64,000 nt of DNA, taken from Phycisphaerae bacterium (GTDB lineage Bacteria; Planctomycetota; Phycisphaerae; Phycisphaerales; UBA1924). A program made the position numbers and the translations under genes. The stretch lies in NCBI GenBank assembly GCA_014192545.1, contig BJHL01000004.1:124001-188000 (forward strand). Direction: 5' to 3'. Positions 1 through 8,169 of this stretch are shown here, piece after piece. The notes under the pieces are model-generated. The model was not told the origin of the DNA. It saw only the letters and a program-made list of their open reading frames with translations, and ran no database searches. The first letter of the stretch is position 1. Each line of letters begins with the position of its first letter.

Positions 1-274
1 AATCCGCCAACGCATGCGCCCGCGCAATCATGTCCGGCACATCAAACACGCCTTCACCCAGCCGCCGAAAAAAACGCGGCATAGGCCCCTCCATCACATT
101 GCCACGCACCGCCAGCAAGTTCGCCTGCCCATCAAGCATCCGTCCCAGCTTCAGCAAACTGTTCTCATCGCCACCCGTGCCGTGCAGCAACAGCAACGTG
201 CGTTGCCCCGGCACCGCCGCCGCGCTCGTGCCATCGGCCGCAATGAAAAGATGATGATGTGTCGCAAGAGTCAT
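1..274 (-). CDS. Carboxylesterase/phospholipase family alpha/beta hydrolase (3' part off window)
   Basis: This is the N-terminal 91 residues of a serine hydrolase that runs off the left edge. The ATG is at 274 and the protein begins MTLATHHHLF. An LLLLHGTGGDEN segment is the oxyanion-hole HGxGG strand of the Abhydrolase_2 family. It is followed by LLAVRGNVMEGPMPRFFRR, which is characteristic of the MhqD/YodD-like carboxylesterases of that family. The catalytic Ser (GxSxG), Asp and His would lie beyond the edge. The family hydrolyses small esters in the cytoplasm; some members are linked to quinone or electrophile stress. The specific substrate here cannot be told. The frame is open with no stop to position 1. 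Confidence 0.85.
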   Translation of the reverse strand, partial: MTLATHHHLFIAADGTSAAAVPGQRTLLLLHGTGGDENSLLKLGRMLDGQANLLAVRGNVMEGPMPRFFRRLGEGVFDVPDMIARAHALAD

Positions 275-387
275 GCATATCAGATGCCCGCCCCTTTATC
301 GCGTCACACCGCGCATGGCCCCGCGTCGTACGCTGCACGCGCTGCGAGCGTTGTGTAAGCGGCGTGACTTTCGCTGCGGAGCATCGG

Positions 388-539
388 GCGTCTGTTGCCA
401 GACGCGATGAGCGTCTGGTGCGGAGCTTTCCGAGGGGCCGCCTCGGCAGAGGCGGACGAAGGTGTTGCGGTGATCTTGTCGCGCACACCTGCCGGTGTGC
501 CTGGTGTCGCCAGCGCGTACCAGAGGCTCGCGCCTCTGG
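388..539. other. Cluster of four short GC-rich hairpins with tetraloops
   Basis: The 472-base gap between the hydrolase and the PTS gene has no convincing gene. It holds four perfect hairpins with 7-8 bp stems and 4-nt loops: 388-405 (loop TTGC), 438-455 (loop GGCA), 483-500 (loop TGCC) and 520-539 (loop TCGC). Positions 398-405 can also pair with 411-418 (8 bp), which excludes the first hairpin. Spacing is about 40-50 bases. A REP-like element or a structured leader are both possible. Confidence 0.5.
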
Positions 540-746
540 CAACGGTCGCACACGGCTCCGCCGCGGAAAGAAAAGAGAGCGAGCGGTGTCGCGACTGCGC
601 TGCCGCGCACAGGCATCGCATTGACAGCACGCACAACGTCACGCCTGTTTCTTCTCAGCGCTCTCCGCGCGCTCTGTGTTGACCCCGCCTTTCCGCCCCT
701 GCAATTGCGGTCTACAGTCGCCCCACCACCTTCGGAGTTTCTCGGC

Positions 747-1208
747 GTGATCAATCTGCTCGATATTCTCTCGCCTAACTGCGTTCGCAGCCCGCTGACC
801 GCCACCACCAAACGCGGCGTCATCGAAGAACTCGTCGATCTCCTCGCCGCCGCTGGCAAGGTCACCGATGCTCAATCACTCAAGGACGCAGTGTGGACAC
901 GCGAGCAAACCCGCACCACCGGCATCGGCTTTGGCCTCGCAATCCCCCACGGCAAGTGCGCAGGCATGCCCAGCCTCGCCATGGCAATCGGCAAGCCCGC
1001 CCAGCCGATGAATTTTGATTCCATCGATGGCCAGCCCGTCAAACTCATCGTCCTGCTCGCCAGCCCGCCCGACAAGCAAAGCGATCACATCCAAGCCCTC
1101 GCTCGCATCAGCCGCCTGATGAACATGGAAGAGTTCCGCAACAAGACCTACGCCGCCGCAAGCAGCGAAGAACTCTTCGAATTGTTCCGGGCTCAAGAAG
1201 GCAAGTAA
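747..1208 (+). CDS. PTS IIA component (fructose/nitrogen-type, PtsN-like)
   Basis: This 153-residue protein has the length and fold pattern of a single-domain PTS EIIA type-2 protein. The phosphorylatable His is His68, in the conserved IPHGK context after GIGFGLA. The chosen start is GTG at 747 with a GGAG Shine-Dalgarno sequence nearby. It gives the canonical N-terminus (V)INLLDILSP; upstream residues in the same frame are low-complexity shadow sequence. PtsN-like proteins receive phosphate from HPr/NPr and act mainly as regulators, while fructose IIA proteins feed a IIB/IIC transporter. No IIB or IIC is adjacent, so a regulatory role is more likely (inference). The next gene starts 10 bases downstream, suggesting co-transcription with the polyprenyl synthetase. 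Confidence 0.88.
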   Translation: MINLLDILSPNCVRSPLTATTKRGVIEELVDLLAAAGKVTDAQSLKDAVWTREQTRTTGIGFGLAIPHGKCAGMPSLAMAIGKPAQPMNFDSIDGQPVKLIVLLASPPDKQSDHIQALARISRLMNMEEFRNKTYAAASSEELFELFRAQEGK

Positions 1209-1218
1209 GTCCCGGCGC

Positions 1219-2139
1219 GTGACGTCTTTTCGCATGTCCCCCACCGCCGCCGACATCTTCGCCCCCCTTCCCGCCATCGAGTCTTTCCTCGACACCTGGC
1301 TCACATCACTTCCCGACGATCGCCCACTCGCCCTGCGCGAAGCTATGCGCTACTCGGCTATCGGTGCCGGCAAACGCCTGCGCCCCATTCTCGCCTGGCA
1401 CGCCTGCACCGCCGCCGCAGGTACAGGCCCAGACACGGGCAAAGCTTCTCTTCTCGCCGGCGCCGCCATCGAACTCGTCCATTGCTTCAGCCTCATCCAC
1501 GATGATCTCCCCGCCCTCGACAACGACGACCTCCGCCGCGGCAAGCCCACGCTGCACAAACACACCAGCGAAGCCATGGCCATCCTCGCAGGCGACCAGC
1601 TCCTGACCGACGCGTTCCTCTTGCTGACAACGCACCCGCATCCCATCTCCGCCAACACGCGCCTCGAACTGCTGCGCGAACTCTCCCACGCCACCAGCGC
1701 GATGATCAGTGGCCAAATCTACGACACACTGGGAGGCACGCCCGACAATCTCTCGCCGCTCGACCGCGTGCAACTGGTCCACAACAACAAAACCGGCGCA
1801 CTCATCCGCGCCGCGTGCCGCATGGGCGCCCTCTGTGCACCATCACCCTCGCCCCAAACCCTCGAAGCAATCACCACCTACGCCCGCGCCATCGGCCTCA
1901 TGTTCCAAGTCGTTGATGATCTCATCGACGTCACCCAAACCGCCGAAACCGCCGGCAAACGCACAAATAAAGACGCTCAGGCCGGCAAACTCACCTACCC
2001 CAGCGTCCTAGGCATCGAAGGCACGCGACAAGAAGTTACACGCCTGCATGCCGCCGCCATCAACGCCCTGACACCGCTACACACCAACGCCGAAGCCTTG
2101 CGAGCCATCGCCGACTTCTTAGCAACAAGAACGAAGTAG
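1219..2139 (+). CDS. ispA: Polyprenyl (farnesyl/geranylgeranyl) diphosphate synthase
   Basis: This all-helical trans-prenyltransferase condenses IPP with allylic diphosphates to make C15 or C20 prenyl chains. The first Asp-rich motif is DDLPALDNDD, the bacterial FPPS (IspA) type with four residues between the Asp pairs. It is followed by RRGKPTLHK; the second Asp-rich motif is VVDDLIDVT. The KRLRP motif lies near the N-terminus. The length of about 300 residues is normal. GTG at 1219 or ATG at 1234 could be the start; 1219 is listed. Product chain length (FPP versus GGPP) cannot be settled from sequence. It lies 10 bases after the PTS IIA gene. Confidence 0.92.
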   Translation: MTSFRMSPTAADIFAPLPAIESFLDTWLTSLPDDRPLALREAMRYSAIGAGKRLRPILAWHACTAAAGTGPDTGKASLLAGAAIELVHCFSLIHDDLPALDNDDLRRGKPTLHKHTSEAMAILAGDQLLTDAFLLLTTHPHPISANTRLELLRELSHATSAMISGQIYDTLGGTPDNLSPLDRVQLVHNNKTGALIRAACRMGALCAPSPSPQTLEAITTYARAIGLMFQVVDDLIDVTQTAETAGKRTNKDAQAGKLTYPSVLGIEGTRQEVTRLHAAAINALTPLHTNAEALRAIADFLATRTK

Positions 2140-2245
2140 GGGAGAGCAGAGAACAAAGAACAGAGAGCAGATAGCGGTAATCACCTCCCCGTTCACTGTT
2201 CTCCGTTCTCCGCTCCCCGCTCCCCGCTCCCCGTTCCCCGTTCCC
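2140..2245. repeat. Degenerate short tandem repeat between convergent genes
   Basis: About 106 bases separate two converging genes. The left half is purine-rich (GAACAAAGAACAGAGAGCAG). The right half is a run of imperfect 6-7-base units of the CTCCCCG/GTTCTCC type (about 2175-2244). The halves are roughly complementary, so the transcript could fold into a long imperfect hairpin acting as a bidirectional terminator. Such purine/pyrimidine microsatellite-like spacers grow by slippage. No gene is present. Confidence 0.5.
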
Positions 2246-3835
2246 TCACTTCCTCACCGCATGCTGCAGCGCAATCAAGCTATAGCTCGTCACCAACACC
2301 GGATCATTCTCCATCCACCGATCATCCACCGCCTTGAAGCTCCCATCCTCCGCCTGCAACTCCGCGAGCCGGTTGATCAAATCCCGCTGCCAGTTCCGCG
2401 GCTTCACCTCACCATCACTCCCACGCACCGGCACAATCGCCTCGCCGCCCGCGTGGTTCGCCCGCCCGAAAATCAGCACGTAGTAATAAAATCCATCCGT
2501 CCCCATGCCCGGATTTTCCGCCAGCGTGTAATGGTCCATCATCCAGCGCTTCGCCGCCAGCACACGCGGATCATCCACCTTCAGCCCCGCGTACAAATAG
2601 CTCTTGAACCCCGAATACGTCATCGACCCATACGCCCGTAGCCTGCTCACACCCTTCCACGCCGCCGCCGGCGTCAGCTTGATATCACCCACGCCCTCAA
2701 GTTCACTGCTAAACGCCTTCGCAATCGCAATCCGCAGTTGCGTCCCATCCGTCGTCCCCGCGCGAATCTCAAAGCTATTCACACTCACGCCGTCACCCGT
2801 CGGCCCCATCACCACCATGAACTCCGTCGCGTGAAATGCCTTCTCCTCGCTGCTCGCAATCGCCTCGCGCACGCGCTTCTCAATCTCCTCGCGCTTCACC
2901 GTCACCGGCTTCCCATCCGCACCCTTCTGCTTCAAAACCACACTCGCCACCAACCCAGGAGGCCCCGACAAACTCTCCGCAACTTCGCCCGCAAAGCTCT
3001 GCCCCTGTCCAATCGTGTCCTTGTTCACCGCCGTTGCATATACAAATCCGCCCTGCGTGCTGCCATCCGCATACGCCATGTCATTCACACCCTTGTCACC
3101 AATCTTCTCCTGCATCTGGCACCGCTGCAAAAACACCATCGCCCGCTCAAAGAACGGATCATCACTGGGCACGCCGCTCGCCGCCATCGCTTCAATCGCA
3201 AAACTCAAATTGCTCATATCAGGCCTGCCGCGATTGCCATACCCAAGCCCGCCGTAATACGCATGCTCGCGATCCACCTTCTTCGCCGACTCCGCCAACC
3301 CGTCATACTCAATCGCCCCCTCGCCATACTGCAACCCGCGCAAGAAATCCTGCGCCCGTTTCATGCTCGCACTGATCTCCGCAGTCTTGGGCAGCCGCGC
3401 CAAAGCACTCAGCGAAATCGCCGTGTTATAGCTCGGCAGCGCCTTGTCATAAATCCCGCCGTCTACCTGTTGCATGCCCAGCAAAAATTTCGTCCCCGCC
3501 GCGATCGTTTCATCATCAGCCCCAATCCCAGGCTGCATCAACATGCCCCACATCGCCAACGCCGAAATCGCCGGAAACGTCGGCCCTTGCGGATTGATCC
3601 GCCATCCGCCCTTTTCCTTGTCCTGCTGCGCACGCAAGTACGCAATCGCCTTGCTCGCAATCGCCTCCGCTTGCGCCTTCTCCGCATCACTCAGCGGCGA
3701 GCCCGCATCCGCCATCGCCGCCGCAGCCGCCTGCTTCTGTGCCATCTCCCGCTCAACCCGCTCCTTGCCCAACAAATCAGACTGAGCAACCGCAGACCCG
3801 GCGAACAAAATCAACGTGCAAATGATGGTGCGCAT
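2246..3835 (-). CDS. Secreted prenyltransferase/squalene-oxidase repeat protein
   Basis: The 529-residue protein starts with a signal peptide (MRTIICTLILFAGSAVAQ). A helical linker follows, then alpha-alpha barrel repeats of the prenyltransferase/squalene oxidase type: KGGWRINPQGPTFPAISALA, VDGGIYD..PSYNTAISLSAL, and near the C-terminus PVLVTSYSLIALQHA. The chosen start is the ATG at 3835, although a TTG two codons upstream is open. The fold is that of terpene cyclases, but secreted planctomycete members lack a demonstrated enzyme activity and may bind hydrophobic or polysaccharide ligands. I see no DxDD cyclase motif. It stands alone on the minus strand. The function call is by fold only. 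Confidence 0.75.
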   Translation of the reverse strand: MRTIICTLILFAGSAVAQSDLLGKERVEREMAQKQAAAAAMADAGSPLSDAEKAQAEAIASKAIAYLRAQQDKEKGGWRINPQGPTFPAISALAMWGMLMQPGIGADDETIAAGTKFLLGMQQVDGGIYDKALPSYNTAISLSALARLPKTAEISASMKRAQDFLRGLQYGEGAIEYDGLAESAKKVDREHAYYGGLGYGNRGRPDMSNLSFAIEAMAASGVPSDDPFFERAMVFLQRCQMQEKIGDKGVNDMAYADGSTQGGFVYATAVNKDTIGQGQSFAGEVAESLSGPPGLVASVVLKQKGADGKPVTVKREEIEKRVREAIASSEEKAFHATEFMVVMGPTGDGVSVNSFEIRAGTTDGTQLRIAIAKAFSSELEGVGDIKLTPAAAWKGVSRLRAYGSMTYSGFKSYLYAGLKVDDPRVLAAKRWMMDHYTLAENPGMGTDGFYYYVLIFGRANHAGGEAIVPVRGSDGEVKPRNWQRDLINRLAELQAEDGSFKAVDDRWMENDPVLVTSYSLIALQHAVRK

Positions 3836-3923
3836 GCCCAAGCGTACACCATCTCACGGCCTTCGATCAGCCACGATCAGAGACCAGCACTCACGTATCA
3901 ACACATCGCTCACGATGCTCGCA

Positions 3924-4286
3924 TCAGCTCTTCACAATGACTTTGAATCCACCATACGCCATGCGCGAGTAATCCATAGGCGGCTTGGCCTTCATCTGCG
4001 CCATCAGCTTTACCATCTGCGGATCAACCATGATCTTCCTGTTCGCTTTGTCTCGAGCCACCTTGCTCTTGAACGTCGCCCACGCGAAAATCACCACTTC
4101 ATTCGGCTTCGCGCCAGCCATCGCCGGAAACGCAACCATCCCCGGCACATTCATGTCATCGCCCGCCGCCTCAAAGTACGCCAGCGCTCCATGCTTCATC
4201 CAAACCTTGCACGCAGTGCTCGCAATCTTCTGATACGCCTTCAAGTTCTTCTTCGCAATCGGCAGCACAAATCCATCAACGTACAT
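3924..4286 (-). CDS. DUF1428 family protein (YbaA-like)
   Basis: The 120-residue protein begins MYVDGFVLPI and contains WMKHGALAYFEAAGDD and EVVIFAWATFKS. These match the small ferredoxin-like alpha/beta fold of DUF1428 (YbaA family; no established biochemical role). ATG at 4286 is preferred because GGAGG lies five bases upstream; an upstream in-frame ATG at 4298 would place that Shine-Dalgarno inside the coding region. The C-terminus MAYGGFKVIV is typical of the family. It appears monocistronic, with 162 bases before the next minus-strand gene. Confidence 0.85.
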   Translation of the reverse strand: MYVDGFVLPIAKKNLKAYQKIASTACKVWMKHGALAYFEAAGDDMNVPGMVAFPAMAGAKPNEVVIFAWATFKSKVARDKANRKIMVDPQMVKLMAQMKAKPPMDYSRMAYGGFKVIVKS

Positions 4287-4414
4287 AAGCACCTCCATCG
4301 CATCTTGCGATGTGCAATGTACTCATCGCATCAAACCCGCAACACCCACCTAAGCGCGTAATTCACACGCACACCACCCGCTCGCGTAGCTACGTCAATG
4401 CCCGCCCTTCTTCT

Positions 4415-4425
4415 CCCCCCCCCCC
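4415..4425. repeat. C11 homopolymer in a polypyrimidine tract
   Basis: Eleven consecutive C (G11 on the minus strand) lie inside a pyrimidine-rich stretch at about 4402-4450. This is 36-46 bases past the stop of the minus-strand gene ending at 4461. The 4287-4460 spacer holds nothing else recognisable. A homopolymer of this length is prone to slippage, but here it is outside coding sequence. Confidence 0.8.
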
Positions 4426-4460
4426 TTCTTCTCGTCCCCCTTCCCCGTCTTCGCGCGCCC

Positions 4461-5747
4461 TTACTCTACCTCATTCAGCAACTGCTTGGGCTTGCTCTCT
4501 ATGATCGGTTTGCCCTCATCTTTCCCACCCTTCGCATCGGCATGATCATCCTTCTTCGCTTCGCCATGTCCGCCCGCCGCCGCGCCATGCGCATCCCCAT
4601 GCTCTTCATGATGCTCAGGCGAAGGCAATCCCGACGTCTTGAAATCAAACAGCTCCGCCTGCGCAACCGTCGCTTGCGTCGGCCTGAAAAACAACAAATA
4701 TCCCCAAAACGCAGTCGCAAAAAACGTCGTGTTCGCAGCAATCAACGCCACCGCGCTCTTCACGCTCTTCGGCCGATGCGCTAGCGGCTTAGCAAACATC
4801 GTCGCAAACTTGGTCGCAACCGGCTCAACCGCATGCGCCAACCACCCCGCCGCCCGCGTTGCCTTGTCCGCCGCCGCATGTTTCACTGAATCCGCCTTGT
4901 ACGCCGCGTTGCTGGCATCATGCTTCGCCGCGCCCGGCTTCGGCTTGGGCTCGCTCACCGCCGCACTCGCCGCCGCGGCAGAAACTGCTGCCGCAGCAGC
5001 CGTCTCTGGCACACCCATCAATTCCGCAGGCGTCGCCGTCGCAATCGCCGCATCCACATGCGCCGCAATCTGAGAGTCCAGTGCCTCAAGCGTCTGCGCC
5101 GCTTCCGCCATGGCCGCCGGAATGCTCTCCTCAAACTCCTCGCTCGCCGCCGCCGCCATCGGTTCGTCCGCTATCGCCGCAGTTGCACTAGCAGGCTCAT
5201 TCACAACTTGCGGCCTGCTAGCGGCGTCCAGTTCATCAGGTATCACCGCCGCCGCATCAGTTGCGTTAGCGTCAGCCGCACCGGCCGCACTCTCCAAACC
5301 CGCCGCCGCCTCCAACGCCGCAAGGTCTTCCGCGCCCACAGCTTCGTCCGCCGCGATTGCAGCCTCATCCTTCGCTTCGTCCCTTTGCTCAGGTGCAATC
5401 TCCGCCGTCGCATCCGCCGTATTCACACTCGCCAGCAATTCATCTACCAGCGACCCCATGTCCTCCGCCGGCTCTGGCACACTCGCAACGTCATCCGCAG
5501 GCACATCCGCATTCGCTTCACTCGCCGCTTCCGCCGTCTCTTCCGCGTTGCTCATCGCCGCGTCCAGCGTGTCCGCATCAATCGTCGGCTCAGGCGTCGT
5601 ATCCGCCATCGTCTGCTGCAACGTCTTCTCGCTCGCATTCACCTCGCGCAGCAACGCCTCGACCTGTTCTTCCAGTTCGTCAGCCTTCGCCGCCGGCTCC
5701 TCGCCCTGCGGTGCTCGCAAAATGTTCATCCAACGCTGTTCCATCAC
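4461..5747 (-). CDS. Ala/Glu-rich single-pass membrane protein, function unknown
   Basis: The 428-residue protein is dominated by A, E, D and P (residues about 15-290), a low-complexity acidic segment with coiled-coil-like stretches (EELEEQVEALLREVNASEKT near the start). It has one probable membrane helix at about 335-358 (SAVALIAANTTFFATAFWGYLLFF). The C-terminal tail is His/Asp/Lys-rich (HHEEHGDAHGAAAGGHGEAKK), a possible metal-binding tail. I recognise no domain. Start could be any of Met1, Met2 or Met7. A cytoplasmic acidic domain anchored by a C-terminal TM is the simplest reading. Convergence of codon use with neighbours argues it is a real gene. Confidence 0.65.
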   Translation of the reverse strand: MMEQRWMNILRAPQGEEPAAKADELEEQVEALLREVNASEKTLQQTMADTTPEPTIDADTLDAAMSNAEETAEAASEANADVPADDVASVPEPAEDMGSLVDELLASVNTADATAEIAPEQRDEAKDEAAIAADEAVGAEDLAALEAAAGLESAAGAADANATDAAAVIPDELDAASRPQVVNEPASATAAIADEPMAAAASEEFEESIPAAMAEAAQTLEALDSQIAAHVDAAIATATPAELMGVPETAAAAAVSAAAASAAVSEPKPKPGAAKHDASNAAYKADSVKHAAADKATRAAGWLAHAVEPVATKFATMFAKPLAHRPKSVKSAVALIAANTTFFATAFWGYLLFFRPTQATVAQAELFDFKTSGLPSPEHHEEHGDAHGAAAGGHGEAKKDDHADAKGGKDEGKPIIESKPKQLLNEVE

Positions 5748-5851
5748 GCTCCAGACTCAGCTCATCGTTCGCTCACCAAACTTCTCTCACGATAAACCTG
5801 TTGTACCATCGGATTCTCTTCGGAATAAGTCCACCCGCCCAGGCCAGGCCC

Positions 5852-6559
5852 ATGCCACATTGCATCTTCCAACCCGATACCACCCCCACCACCGGCCAAA
5901 TCCTCACCGTTTCCGGACCAGAAGCCCATCACGCTATCCGCGTCAAACGTCTCGAAATAAATGACCCCCTCGACCTCCTCACAGGCCAAGGCCACCGCGC
6001 CCACTGCATCATCCAAGACACCCGCAAGTCCCGCGGCGAGTGGGAACTCGTCCTCCGCGTTCTCGACTCTGCCATCGAACCCCCAACATCTCCCAGCATC
6101 CACGTCCGCTCCGCCGTCCCCAAAGGCGACGCCCTCGAACAAATGATCGACGGCCTCTCCCAAGTTGGCGTTGCCACCTGGTCGCCCCTGCTCTGCACCC
6201 GCAGCATCGTCGACCCGCGCGAAACCAAACTCTCGCGCCTCCATCGCATCTGCGAAGAGTCCCTCAAACAATCCGCTCGCCCCTGGCTCATGCAAATCGC
6301 CGACGCCGCACCCTTCGCCACCGCCCTCAACGAAACGTCCACCACCCTCATCATCGCCGACGCCTCAGGCCAACCCTACACACCAACGCCGCACACCAAT
6401 ATCACCCTCCTCATAGGCCCCGAAGGCGGCTTCACCCCCGCCGAACTCGCAGCCGCCCAAACCTCCAACGCCCGCATCTGCTCATTCGGCCGCCACATCA
6501 TGCGTATTGAAGTCGCCGCCGTCGTCGCCGCCGCACACATCCTCGCCACCCGCGCATAA
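5852..6559 (+). CDS. rsmE: 16S rRNA (uracil1498-N3)-methyltransferase RsmE
   Basis: This 235-residue SPOUT methyltransferase methylates U1498 of 16S rRNA in the 30S subunit using SAM. It has an N-terminal PUA-like domain (HHAIRVKRLEINDPLDLLTG) followed by the knotted domain: KGDALEQMIDGLSQVGV, then RSIVDPRETKLSRLHRICEESLKQSAR, then the SAM-binding LLIGPEGGFTPAE and the knot sequence IMRIEVAAVVA. ATG at 5852 gives the canonical N-terminus. The family PRILR-type knot motif appears as HIMRIE here. The next gene follows after 8 bases, so they are likely co-transcribed. Confidence 0.93.
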   Translation: MPHCIFQPDTTPTTGQILTVSGPEAHHAIRVKRLEINDPLDLLTGQGHRAHCIIQDTRKSRGEWELVLRVLDSAIEPPTSPSIHVRSAVPKGDALEQMIDGLSQVGVATWSPLLCTRSIVDPRETKLSRLHRICEESLKQSARPWLMQIADAAPFATALNETSTTLIIADASGQPYTPTPHTNITLLIGPEGGFTPAELAAAQTSNARICSFGRHIMRIEVAAVVAAAHILATRA

Positions 6560-6567
6560 ACTCACCC

Positions 6568-6828
6568 ATGAACAAACTTCTCGCACTCACCGCTCTCTCG
6601 CTCATCACCCTCACCGGCTGCGCAAGCACCAACGCACCCAAAACCGCCGCCGACATGGGCGCCGTCAACACCCTCTGCCCCATGCAGCCCGACTGCGCCC
6701 TCCCCGCCGACAGCCCCACCACCACTTGGAACGGCAAGAAAGTCGCCTTCTGCTGCAACGGCTGCGTGGGCGAATGGAGCCGCATCGACGACACCGAACG
6801 CGCCGAACGCCTCGCCAAAGCCAAGTAA
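6568..6828 (+). CDS. Small lipoprotein with TRASH-like Cys motif
   Basis: The 86-residue protein has a lipoprotein signal peptide (MNKLLALTALSLITLTGC, Cys18 as the lipidated residue). The mature part carries Cys pairs, LCPMQPDC and VAFCCNGCVGEW. The second resembles the metal-binding TRASH/YHS-type motif (F-C-C-x-x-C-x-x-x-W/F). A periplasmic heavy-metal (e.g. copper) binding role is an inference. It lies 8 bases after rsmE and is followed at once by an intrinsic terminator, so it closes that operon. Confidence 0.75.
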   Translation: MNKLLALTALSLITLTGCASTNAPKTAADMGAVNTLCPMQPDCALPADSPTTTWNGKKVAFCCNGCVGEWSRIDDTERAERLAKAK

Positions 6829-6874
6829 AGTTGCAACACAACGAACTTCGAATCAACTCGCAACCGCACGCCCG

Positions 6875-6898
6875 AACCCGCGCCCCGCGCGGGTTTTT
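6875..6898 (+). terminator. Intrinsic terminator after rsmE operon
   Basis: An 8-bp stem AACCCGCG/CGCGGGTT with a 5-base loop is followed by a T run. It is 47 bases past the stop of the lipoprotein gene. Its T run abuts the 3' end of the converging minus-strand gene at 6902. Confidence 0.85.
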
Positions 6899-6901
6899 CA
6901 T

Positions 6902-7339
6902 TCACACCCCCTCCTCCGCACCATAAATCTCCAACGCCACATCCCCCGTATTCACAAACGGAATCGTCACCGTGCACGTCCCATCCGCATTCAAATACCC
7001 CTCATAAATCTGTGGCTGAATCGACAACCGCGGCCCCACCATCCCCAGCCCCGTCGCCCCATCAACATAAATCTCCATCGCGGGCGTAGGCGATCCATTC
7101 ATCCCGCCGCGCGTCCCGCCATGCGGCAATTCCGCCCAATATACCTCCAGCGGCTCATCCCCCACATTCGTAAACCGCATCGTTACCACCGCCGGCTTCG
7201 AATCGGTGATGCTCCCCAAGTCCACCACATCAAACTCCACATTCAGCCGCGGCCCAATCTTCTCTCTCGCCCCCTGCCCCGCAAACGCCGCCACCACCGC
7301 CACCCCAATCATCACGCCACACGCCGCTAGTAAACGCAT
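6902..7339 (-). CDS. Secreted DUF1573-like (ASPM-SPD2-hydin type) domain protein
   Basis: The 145-residue protein starts at the ATG at 7339, which has a good GGAGG eight bases upstream; the longer open frame upstream is shadow sequence. A signal peptide or anchor (MRLLAACGVMIGVAVVAAFA) is followed by one Ig-like beta domain. It has the DUF1573 pattern: VEFDVVDLGSI, then VTMRFTNVGDEPLEVYWAE, and a final TIPFVNTGDVALEIY. The family is extracytoplasmic with no defined activity. It converges on the rsmE operon and diverges from the LURP-one-like gene, from which it is separated by 87 bases. Confidence 0.72.
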   Translation of the reverse strand: MRLLAACGVMIGVAVVAAFAGQGAREKIGPRLNVEFDVVDLGSITDSKPAVVTMRFTNVGDEPLEVYWAELPHGGTRGGMNGSPTPAMEIYVDGATGLGMVGPRLSIQPQIYEGYLNADGTCTVTIPFVNTGDVALEIYGAEEGV

Positions 7340-7391
7340 CACGCACCTCCGCCACGTTCTTCCCCCCGCCGCCTCCCGCGCTTCCCACACC

Positions 7392-7419
7392 TTGCAGCTT
7401 CCACGCCTTTGTGTTATCC
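7392..7419 (+). promoter_or_regulatory. Putative sigma70-type promoter giving a leaderless transcript
   Basis: TTGCAG (7392-7397), a 16-base spacer and TTATCC (7414-7419) lie with the -10 ending seven bases before the ATG at 7427. The expected start of transcription is therefore at or beside the start codon. No Shine-Dalgarno is present before this ATG. Confidence 0.5.
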
Positions 7420-7426
7420 TCCGCCC

Positions 7427-8110
7427 ATGGCATTCACCCCCATCCCAGGCGAGCAATACACCATCCGCCGCCAATTCTTCAAACTCTTCGGCAGCGCCTT
7501 CCACATCTACGACCACCAACCCGCCGTCATCGGCTTCTGCAAACAAAAATCCTTCAAGCTCAAGGAAGACATCCGCATCTTCACCGACGAGTCCATGTCC
7601 ACCCAACTCGTCCAAATCACCGCCCGCAGCATCATCGACTTCGGCGCAACTTACGACGTCATCGACGCCGACGGCAACACCATCGCCTCACTCCGCCGCA
7701 AAGGCCTCACCAGCGCACTCTTCCGCGATGAATGGCTGATCTTCGATAAAGCCGGCTCGCAAATCGCCTCACTGCGCGAACAATCTGCGTGGCTCGCCAT
7801 CTTCCGCCGCACCGTCGAACTCGTCTCCGTCATCGCCCCGCAAAGATTCGACCTCCTCCGCAGCGACGGCGAACGCATCGCCACCCTGCGCCAGCACTTC
7901 AACCCCTTCGTTTACCGCTTAGGCATCGCCATCAACGACCCCGCCACCGAGCTCGCCACCACGCGCCTCTGCCCCAAGTGCAAATACGACTGGAAAGACC
8001 AGCCCCGCTGCTCCGAGTGCGGCACGCCACGCTCAACCGCCAAGCTCGACCACCTCACCATCCTCGCCGCCGCCACGCTGGTCGCCATCGTCGAAGGCCG
8101 CCAAAACTGA
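7427..8110 (+). CDS. LURP-one-like (LOR/tubby-C fold) protein with C-terminal zinc ribbon
   Basis: The 227-residue protein has two repeats of the LURP-one/scramblase-like beta strand pattern: YTIRRQFFKLFGSAFHIYD, VIDADGNTIASLRRKG, WLIFDKAGSQIASLREQ. A short helix (LDHLTILAAATLVAIVEG) occupies the last residues. Before it sits a zinc ribbon CPKCKYDW(x5)CSECG at about 182-200. LOR proteins are membrane- or phosphoinositide-associated in eukaryotes; bacterial roles are unknown. The zinc ribbon is an unusual addition. The start ATG at 7427 lacks a Shine-Dalgarno and may be leaderless. Confidence 0.7.
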   Translation: MAFTPIPGEQYTIRRQFFKLFGSAFHIYDHQPAVIGFCKQKSFKLKEDIRIFTDESMSTQLVQITARSIIDFGATYDVIDADGNTIASLRRKGLTSALFRDEWLIFDKAGSQIASLREQSAWLAIFRRTVELVSVIAPQRFDLLRSDGERIATLRQHFNPFVYRLGIAINDPATELATTRLCPKCKYDWKDQPRCSECGTPRSTAKLDHLTILAAATLVAIVEGRQN

Positions 8111-8134
8111 ACGTTTTCGGCCATATTTCTTCAC

Positions 8135-8163
8135 TTGCAAAAATTTCCACCCTGCGGTACATT
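8135..8163 (+). promoter_or_regulatory. Putative sigma70-type promoter giving a leaderless transcript
   Basis: TTGCAA (8135-8140), a 17-base spacer and TACATT (8158-8163) are followed by the ATG at 8170 only six bases later. The predicted transcription start coincides with the start codon, and no Shine-Dalgarno is visible. Confidence 0.55.
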
Positions 8164-8169
8164 GCCCGC

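Noticed and set aside
300-746. Extension of the PTS IIA frame upstream to 495
   Set aside because: The upstream residues cross the hairpin cluster and have no similarity to the IIA family; GTG at 747 has the Shine-Dalgarno.
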